From an uncultured Trueperaceae bacterium (GTDB lineage: Bacteria; Deinococcota; Deinococci; Deinococcales; Trueperaceae), in assembly GCA_937911855.1 (NCBI GenBank), contig CALDPK010000097.1, positions 1 to 5,792 on the forward strand: 5,792 bases of DNA, given 5' to 3'. Position numbers and translations under genes: made by a program. Below, piece by piece: positions 1-5,792 of this stretch (the stretch's first letter is position 1; each line of letters starts with the position of its first letter). Below the pieces are notes generated by a model. The model had not been told where the DNA came from and searched no databases. It saw nothing but the letters and a program-made list of their open reading frames with translations.

Positions 1-363
1 TTCCTCTACGACTGCGGCGAGGACCGCAGCAAGCCCCTCCCGGACTACGTGGACGTGCTGGCCCTGGATGGCTTCAACTGGGGCACCACGCGGCCGTGGC
101 TGGGCTGGCAGTCAGCTGAGGAGATCTTCCGCATCGGGTATGACCACGTGGAGGCACTGGCGCCACTGCCCGTCTGGTTCGCCGAGATCGGCAGCACGGA
201 TGAAGGCGGCGACAAGGGTCAGTGGATCCATGACCTGCTGGTTCATGCCTGGCACTGGTTCCCCCGCCTCACGGCGATAATCTGGTTCGACGAGGACAAG
301 GAAGCCGACTGGCGGGTCGCTTCGTCGCGGGCAGCGACCAACGCGTTCCGGCTGCTGCCCTGA
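1..363 (+). CDS. GH26-like glycoside hydrolase, C-terminal part (5' end outside window)
   Basis: The reading frame is open from base 1 and stops with TGA at 361-363, giving 120 visible residues; the start codon lies upstream. The visible part resembles the second half of a (beta/alpha)8 barrel of glycoside hydrolase family 26 (beta-mannanase and related beta-glycanases). Seen in order: a strand VDVLALDGFNWG (residues 17-28), PVWFAEIGS (57-65), a GGDKGQWI helix start (69-76), then FPRLTAIIWFDEDKEADWR (87-105). In this family the nucleophile is a Glu on strand beta-7, and Glu62 in AEIGS fits that place. WFDEDKEADWR matches the conserved WF and DWR end of such enzymes. The acid/base Glu, any signal peptide and any binding modules would be upstream and cannot be seen. 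The substrate is therefore open: mannan or another beta-glycan is inferred from the family only. The next gene follows after 59 bp on the same strand, with no obvious functional link. Confidence 0.8.
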   Translation, partial: FLYDCGEDRSKPLPDYVDVLALDGFNWGTTRPWLGWQSAEEIFRIGYDHVEALAPLPVWFAEIGSTDEGGDKGQWIHDLLVHAWHWFPRLTAIIWFDEDKEADWRVASSRAATNAFRLLP

Positions 364-410
364 ACCTGCCCAGGCACGCTACACGAAGCAAAAACGCTAG
401 ACTCTGGCAA

Positions 411-415
411 AGGAG
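411..415 (+). promoter_or_regulatory. Ribosome binding site of the trans-sulfuration gene
   Basis: AGGAG (within AAAGGAG) lies 7 nt before the ATG at 423, which is ideal spacing. It picks 423 as the start over the out-of-frame ATG at 427. Confidence 0.8.
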
Positions 416-422
416 AATCTGA

Positions 423-1619
423 ATGAATGACGACAAGGCGCGCTTCGCGACCCGGGCTGTCCACTCGGACGTACCCGACCCGGACACGGGCGCACACATC
501 ACCCCCATGTACCAGACCTCAACCTTCGCTTACGGCAGCTTCCAGCGCGGGGCGGACCTGTTCGCCGGCGACGCCGAAGGGTACGTATACAGCCGGATAG
601 GCAACCCCACCGCCAGGCGTTTCGAGCAGGCGATGGCCAGCCTTGAATCCGGCGAAGACGCAGTCGCTTTCGCCACGGGTATGGCCGCGATCAGTTCGGT
701 CCTGATGACGCTGCTCGATCCCGGCGACGAGGTGCTGCTGCTGGGTCCGCTGTACGGCGGCACCGAAGCGCTCTTCGCTCATGAACTGCCGCGCATGGGC
801 GTCAGCAGCCGGCACGTTTCCGCCAGCGAGCTCGAGGACGGGCTGGCCGGCGGCGCCAGGATGATCTACGTCGAAACGCCCACCAACCCCACCCTGCAGA
901 TCCACGACCTCGAGCTGGTGGCACGCCTGGCAAGCGAACACGGTGCGCTGACGGTCGTCGACAACACCTTCAGCACACCATGGCTCACGCGGCCGCTGGA
1001 GCTGGGCATCGACATCGTCGTGCATTCAGCCACCAAGTACTTAAGCGGGCACGGCGACGCGATGGGCGGCGTGGCCGTCGGCAGCGCCGAACACATGACT
1101 CGCGTCCGCATGGAAGGCCTGCGCCACCTGGGCGGCTCACTCGGCCGGCTCGAGAACCACCTGCTGCTGCGTGGCCTCAAGACGCTCGCCCTGCGCATGG
1201 AACGCCAGTGCCAGAACACCCGGGTGGTGGCTGACTTCCTCAGGCAGCACGAGCTGGTCGACAAGGTGCATTACCCCGGCCATGAGTCGCATCCCGGCTT
1301 CGAGGTCGCCAGCCGCCAGATGAAGGATTTCGGTGCGATGGTCTCGATCGAACTGAAAGGTGGCCGCGAGTCAGCAGCAGTGTTCCTGGACAACCTGAAC
1401 CTGTTCATGCAGGCCGTCTCGCTCGGGGACGTCTGCTCACTGGCGACGCATCCGGCCAGCACCACCCATCAGCTGGTGGACGAGGCTGAACGCGCCCGCC
1501 AGGGCGTGAACGAATCGCTGGTCCGCCTGTCCGTGGGCATCGAGGACGAAGTAGACCTGGTTGCAGACCTCGAGCAGGCACTGGCGCGCGTCGGCGAACA
1601 GCTCAGCACGCCGGCCTGA
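423..1619 (+). CDS. PLP-dependent trans-sulfuration enzyme (Cys/Met metabolism family)
   Basis: This 398-residue protein is a full-length, cytoplasmic member of the Cys/Met-metabolism PLP family (fold type I, usually homotetrameric). Visible family residues are Y56 and R58 in YSRIGNPT (PLP phosphate contact from the partner subunit), T85-G86-M87, Y111 stacking on PLP, the E151-TPTNPT loop, D180 (pyridine nitrogen), Schiff-base lysine K205 in HSATKYLSGHGD, and R369 in RLSVGIED (substrate carboxylate). Length and the FAG...YSRIGNPT start resemble methionine gamma-lyase and cystathionine gamma-lyase. SLGDVCSLATHPASTTHQ (333-350) is like methionine gamma-lyase and O-acetylhomoserine sulfhydrylase. 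However, the Cys typical of methionine gamma-lyase (LYGCT) is Gly113, and its GLKD motif is GLRH (232-235). I therefore assign the family but not the reaction: gamma-elimination of methionine, cystathionine or homocysteine, or a gamma-replacement sulfhydrylase. It sits alone, 59 bp after the upstream gene and about 100 bp before the next. Confidence 0.93.
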   Translation: MNDDKARFATRAVHSDVPDPDTGAHITPMYQTSTFAYGSFQRGADLFAGDAEGYVYSRIGNPTARRFEQAMASLESGEDAVAFATGMAAISSVLMTLLDPGDEVLLLGPLYGGTEALFAHELPRMGVSSRHVSASELEDGLAGGARMIYVETPTNPTLQIHDLELVARLASEHGALTVVDNTFSTPWLTRPLELGIDIVVHSATKYLSGHGDAMGGVAVGSAEHMTRVRMEGLRHLGGSLGRLENHLLLRGLKTLALRMERQCQNTRVVADFLRQHELVDKVHYPGHESHPGFEVASRQMKDFGAMVSIELKGGRESAAVFLDNLNLFMQAVSLGDVCSLATHPASTTHQLVDEAERARQGVNESLVRLSVGIEDEVDLVADLEQALARVGEQLSTPA

Positions 1620-1679
1620 CCCGTTTAACGCCCTTTTGACGCCCGGACGGCATGATTTACCTGGAGCACATCCCGGATG

Positions 1680-1694
1680 GCCGGTTCAGCCGGC
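1680..1694 (+). repeat. Short inverted repeat in the lipoprotein gene leader
   Basis: GCCGG (1680-1684) and CCGGC (1690-1694) can form a 5-bp stem with a TTCAG loop. It lies in the 97-bp spacer between the trans-sulfuration gene and the lipoprotein gene, 11 nt before the Shine-Dalgarno. No T-run follows, so it is not a standard terminator. It may be chance or a weak leader hairpin. The rest of the spacer shows no convincing promoter: a TTGACG at 1636-1641 has no good -10 partner. Confidence 0.3.
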
Positions 1695-1705
1695 TGCCTG
1701 ATCAG

Positions 1706-1711
1706 AAAGGA
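1706..1711 (+). promoter_or_regulatory. Ribosome binding site that decides the lipoprotein start
   Basis: AAAGGA lies 5 nt before the ATG at 1717 but overlaps the alternative in-frame ATG at 1711. Translation should therefore begin at 1717 (MKLLADARR), not 1711. Confidence 0.7.
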
Positions 1712-1716
1712 TGAAC

Positions 1717-2382
1717 ATGAAACTGTTGGCTGACGCCAGACGAATCCTCATTTCCGCTTCCGTCCTGCTGCTGGGCGGGTCGGTCCTCGCCTGTACCGAC
1801 AACCCCTGGTATCCGACGGTGGCCGGTGCCACCTGGACGTACTCGATGGCCGGTGACACCTTCACCCAGTCCATCGTGGAAGTTTCAGCCGATTCCATGA
1901 CTGTGCGCATGGAGATGCCCGGTCAGGAACCTTTCGAGGTGAGCTACGGCTGCGGTCCCGACGGCATCCTGTCCGCCGGCTTCTTCGACGGGATCATGGA
2001 AGGCGTCGAGTTCGAGATGGTCAGCATGGAAGGCACGACTTTCCCGAACGACCTGACAGCCGGCACCCAGTGGGACAGCGAGATCGTGATGAGCATGGAG
2101 ATGGTGGTCGAGGGCATGTCTGTTGACTCGCTCACCACCGTGACTACCGATTCCACCGCGGTCGGCCTCGAGTCGGTCACCGTGCCGGCCGGCACCTTCG
2201 ACGCCATGCGAATCAACCAGGCCAGCGACATCACCATGGAGATGGTGATGATGGGCATGTCCGTCCCGCTGCCTGCGGTCAGTTCCGCGTCTGACACCTG
2301 GCTTGCCGAAGGCGTCGGCATGGTGCTGATCGTCGATCAGGACGGCACCAGGACCGAACTGATCAGCTATTCGGTTCCCTGA
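1717..2382 (+). CDS. Methionine-rich predicted lipoprotein, DUF3108/TapB-like
   Basis: The product has 221 residues from ATG 1717, or 223 from ATG 1711. Residues 1-25 form a signal peptide with a basic start (K2, R8, R9) and a hydrophobic core ending in SVLAC, a passable lipobox with Cys26 as the lipidation site. Position +2 is Thr rather than Asp, which would suggest outer-membrane sorting. The mature part is predicted to be beta-rich. It carries the landmarks I associate with DUF3108/TapB-like proteins: PTVAGATWTY near the start (33-42), VTVPAGTF (154-161), TWLAEGVGMV (194-203) and a final TELISY (213-218). No enzyme motif is visible and the family's role is poorly known. Methionine is unusually frequent (18 of 196 mature residues), and a MEMVxxGMSV motif occurs twice (127-136 and 174-183). 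The gene converges on copA with 3 bp between stops, so they are not co-transcribed. A copper-related role is only a guess. A non-lipidated secreted protein is the main alternative. Confidence 0.75.
   Translation: MKLLADARRILISASVLLLGGSVLACTDNPWYPTVAGATWTYSMAGDTFTQSIVEVSADSMTVRMEMPGQEPFEVSYGCGPDGILSAGFFDGIMEGVEFEMVSMEGTTFPNDLTAGTQWDSEIVMSMEMVVEGMSVDSLTTVTTDSTAVGLESVTVPAGTFDAMRINQASDITMEMVMMGMSVPLPAVSSASDTWLAEGVGMVLIVDQDGTRTELISYSVP
2094..2120 (+). repeat. Met-motif repeat, copy 1
   Basis: CATGGAGATGGTG at 2094-2106, six variable bases, then GGCATGTC at 2113-2120. The same pattern with identical spacing and reading frame recurs at 2235-2261, 141 bp downstream (21 of 21 outer bases identical). 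It encodes MEMVVEGMS. Confidence 0.75.
2235..2261 (+). repeat. Met-motif repeat, copy 2
   Basis: Second copy of the 27-bp pattern: CATGGAGATGGTG at 2235-2247 and GGCATGTC at 2254-2261, with ATGATG in the variable centre. That centre adds two more methionines, so this copy reads MEMVMMGMS. Confidence 0.75.
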
Positions 2383-2385
2383 AGC

Positions 2386-4725
<2,340 letters not shown>

Positions 4726-4728
4726 CGT

Positions 4729-4734
4729 TCCTCC
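4729..4734 (-). promoter_or_regulatory. Ribosome binding site of copA
   Basis: On the minus strand GGAGGA precedes the ATG at 4725 by 3 nt (GGAGG by 4 nt). The close but strong match supports 4725 as the start and argues against TTG 4758. Confidence 0.75.
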
Positions 4735-4736
4735 AT

Positions 4737-4755
4737 ACCCCCCTGGGGGAGGGGT
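4737..4755. promoter_or_regulatory. GC-rich dyad in the copA leader, candidate metal-responsive operator
   Basis: The + strand reads ACCCCCCTGGGGGAGGGGT, an imperfect 19-bp inverted repeat whose outer 5 bp on each side (ACCCC/GGGGT) match perfectly. It is flanked by AT on one side and TCAATA on the other. It sits between the predicted copA promoter and the Shine-Dalgarno. C/G runs edged by A/T are typical of CsoR/RcnR-family operators. CueR-type boxes also have ACC...GGT ends, but they sit between -35 and -10. The minus strand does read TTGACC at the edge of the dyad, yet no -10 lies 19 bp downstream, so the CueR layout does not fit. Which regulator binds cannot be told from this window. Confidence 0.5.
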
Positions 4756-4765
4756 CAATAACCCG

Positions 4766-4794
4766 ATGATAACGCATCCGGACTGTAGTGGGAA
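4766..4794 (-). promoter_or_regulatory. Candidate sigma-70-type promoter of copA
   Basis: On the minus strand TTCCCA (4794-4789, 4 of 6 matches to TTGACA) is separated by 17 bp from TATCAT (4771-4766, 5 of 6 matches to TATAAT). Transcription would begin near 4759, giving a leader of about 34 nt that starts just before the GC-rich dyad. Confidence 0.45.
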
Positions 4795-4830
4795 AGGGTG
4801 GGCAACTTTCCTGCTGCCTGATACCTTGGC

Positions 4831-4846
4831 TGTGACAGCTTTCCCA
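4831..4846. promoter_or_regulatory. Possible CRP/Vfr/Clp-type site
   Basis: TGTGA-CAGCTT-TCCCA matches 9 of the 10 core positions of TGTGA-N6-TCACA, the consensus of CRP-family activators. It lies in the divergent spacer, centred about 42 bp before the hydrolase ATG and about 80 bp upstream of the predicted copA transcription start. Its flanks are GC-rich and it overlaps the hairpin that follows, so it may be chance. Confidence 0.3.
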
Positions 4847-4860
4847 CCCGGTGGGTGGGA
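4842..4860 (+). repeat. Perfect 8-bp inverted repeat before the hydrolase RBS
   Basis: TCCCACCC (4842-4849) and GGGTGGGA (4853-4860) flank a 3-nt GGT centre. In RNA this forms a tight GC-rich hairpin ending 9 nt before the Shine-Dalgarno. In DNA it could be a dyad operator. The G-rich arm continues into GGACGG, giving four short G-runs (GG, GGG, GGG, GG) that might also form a two-layer G-quadruplex. No T-run follows, so it is not a terminator. Confidence 0.5.
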
Positions 4861-4869
4861 GGACGGAAT

Positions 4870-4873
4870 GGAG
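4870..4873 (+). promoter_or_regulatory. Ribosome binding site of the secreted hydrolase
   Basis: GGAG lies 7 nt before ATG 4881. Together with the signal peptide that begins there, it fixes the start. Confidence 0.7.
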
Positions 4874-4880
4874 TTGACCG

Positions 4881-5792
4881 ATGAAACTGAAAATCATGTC
4901 TGCGGCCGCTGCGCTGCTGCTGAGTGCGTCATTCGCCCAGTCGGAAGCATTCGGCTACTGGTCGGGTGACATAGGTCCGGGCGTCCTGGACCTGGGCATC
5001 AACCTGAGCGTCGACGGCACACCGGATGAGCCGGTGGTGCTGCTCGACATCCCGGTGCAGGGTCTGTTCGAATTCCCCCTAACCGATGTGGTCATCGACG
5101 GCAACTCGCTGAGCGCCAGCCTGCCCGGCGTCCCCGGCGATCCGGTCATCTCGGGTGTCGCCGAGGCAGATCAGATGACTGGCACGTTCAGCCAGTTCGG
5201 CCAGGAGTTCGAGCTGAACCTGCTGCGCTCGGAAGTTTCCGGCCGCCCGCAGGATCCGGTGCGCCCGTTCCCGTACCTGGAGGAAGAAGTCACGGTCGTA
5301 AGTCCGGCCGGCGACGTGACGCTTGCCGGCACCCTGACCCTGCCGGAGGGTGACGGTCCCTTCACCGCCCTGCTGTTCCTGACCGGCAGCGGCGCCCAGG
5401 ACCGGGATGAGGCGCTGTTCGGTCACCGCCCGTTCCTGGTTCTTTCGGACGCCCTGACCCGTGCGGGCTACGCAACCCTGCGCTTCGACGACCGCGGGAT
5501 CGGCGGCAGCGAAGGAGCCGATCACCTGGCTGATTACCAGGACATGACCGCGGACGGCGTGGCCGGAGTGGAATTCCTTGCGGCCCGCGACGACATCGAC
5601 ACCATCGGCCTCATCGGCCACAGCCAGGGCGGTTACCTGGCGCCGCTGATCGCAGCCGAGGCTGACGTCGATTTCATCATCAGCATCGCCGGCCCCGCCG
5701 TGTCCGGCCATGAGGTCCTGCTGCTGCAGAACCGCCTGATGATCGAGGGTACGGCACCTGAAGGCACTGCTCCCGAAGAGGTTGAAGGGGTC
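4881..5792 (+). CDS. Secreted alpha/beta hydrolase with N-terminal beta domain (3' end outside window)
   Basis: The frame runs open from ATG 4881 to the window edge, with 304 residues visible. Residues 1-19 or 1-23 are a Sec signal peptide (MKLKIM, Ala/Leu core, SFA or SEA cleavage site), so the enzyme is exported; no lipobox is seen. Residues about 25-116 (GYWSGDI...ELNLL) form a beta-rich domain often found before this hydrolase type. The alpha/beta hydrolase domain starts near 135 (EVTVVSPAGDVTLAGTLTLPEG). It shows the oxyanion-loop motif LTGSGAQDRDE (167-177), GHRPFLVLSDALTRAGYATLRFDDRG (181-206) and the nucleophile elbow GHSQGG with Ser248. The catalytic Asp and His would lie beyond the window. 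The family includes esterases and S9-like acyl hydrolases; the substrate cannot be told, though peptidase activity is less likely than esterase. It diverges from copA across a 155-bp spacer and may share control elements with it. No clear promoter of its own was found. Confidence 0.88.
   Translation, partial: MKLKIMSAAAALLLSASFAQSEAFGYWSGDIGPGVLDLGINLSVDGTPDEPVVLLDIPVQGLFEFPLTDVVIDGNSLSASLPGVPGDPVISGVAEADQMTGTFSQFGQEFELNLLRSEVSGRPQDPVRPFPYLEEEVTVVSPAGDVTLAGTLTLPEGDGPFTALLFLTGSGAQDRDEALFGHRPFLVLSDALTRAGYATLRFDDRGIGGSEGADHLADYQDMTADGVAGVEFLAARDDIDTIGLIGHSQGGYLAPLIAAEADVDFIISIAGPAVSGHEVLLLQNRLMIEGTAPEGTAPEEVEGV

Noticed and set aside
391..410. Possible -10 (TAGACT at 398-403) before the trans-sulfuration gene
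   Set aside because: No -35 lies at a suitable distance, and the implied transcription start would fall on the Shine-Dalgarno.
1636..1663. TTGACG as a -35 for the lipoprotein gene
   Set aside because: The best -10 partner (TACCTG, 16 bp away) matches only two of six consensus bases.
4726..4758. N-terminal extension of CopA from a TTG codon at 4758 (11 extra residues)
   Set aside because: It would translate through the GC dyad and the Shine-Dalgarno, has no ribosome binding site of its own, and the added Pro/Gly residues match no CopA feature. ATG 4725 has GGAGGA just upstream.
4735..4760. Classical CueR promoter on the minus strand (TTGACC plus dyad)
   Set aside because: No -10 is found 19-20 bp downstream of TTGACC. 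That position is the Shine-Dalgarno, and transcription would start inside the gene.
5079..5711. Open frame of 210 codons on the minus strand within the hydrolase gene
   Set aside because: It is antisense to the frame carrying the signal peptide, the GHSQGG elbow and a Shine-Dalgarno.

Overview
The window is GC-rich throughout, genes and spacers alike. Its genes are closely packed, have clear Shine-Dalgarno sequences, and include a Sec-type signal peptide and a lipobox. It looks like chromosomal DNA of a free-living, high-GC Gram-negative bacterium. A gammaproteobacterium is my best guess, from overall protein flavour only. I see no rRNA or tRNA gene, CRISPR array, insertion sequence, integrase or phage gene, and no break in base composition that would suggest recent transfer.

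Layout on the + strand: (1) 1-363 is the C-terminal 120 residues of a GH26-like glycoside hydrolase whose start lies upstream of the window. (2) 423-1619 is a complete PLP-dependent trans-sulfuration enzyme (cystathionine/methionine gamma-lyase and O-acetylhomoserine sulfhydrylase group). (3) 1717-2382 is a small, methionine-rich predicted lipoprotein of the DUF3108/TapB-like type. On the - strand, (4) 4725-2386 is a complete Cu(I)-exporting P1B-1 ATPase (CopA). It converges on the lipoprotein gene with only 3 bp between the stop codons. A divergent spacer of about 155 bp (4726-4880) separates copA from (5) 4881-5792, a secreted two-domain alpha/beta hydrolase that is still open at the right edge of the window.

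The genes do not form one obvious pathway. CopA is the best-understood product: it pumps cytoplasmic Cu(I) outwards. Its leader carries a 19-bp GC-rich dyad just downstream of a plausible promoter, which suggests copper-responsive control, but no regulator gene (CueR or CsoR type) or copper chaperone is in the window. The neighbouring lipoprotein has about 9% methionine in its mature part and a repeated Met motif. That is suggestive of periplasmic Cu(I) contact, but it could equally be a family trait. The trans-sulfuration enzyme belongs to sulfur amino-acid metabolism, and the two hydrolases look like accessory catabolic or envelope enzymes.

I found no convincing new multi-gene system. The observations most worth checking are the control elements of the copA/hydrolase spacer, the strong hairpin at the convergent gene ends that encodes CopA's low-complexity tail, the duplicated Met motif in the lipoprotein, and the non-canonical active-site residues of the trans-sulfuration enzyme.
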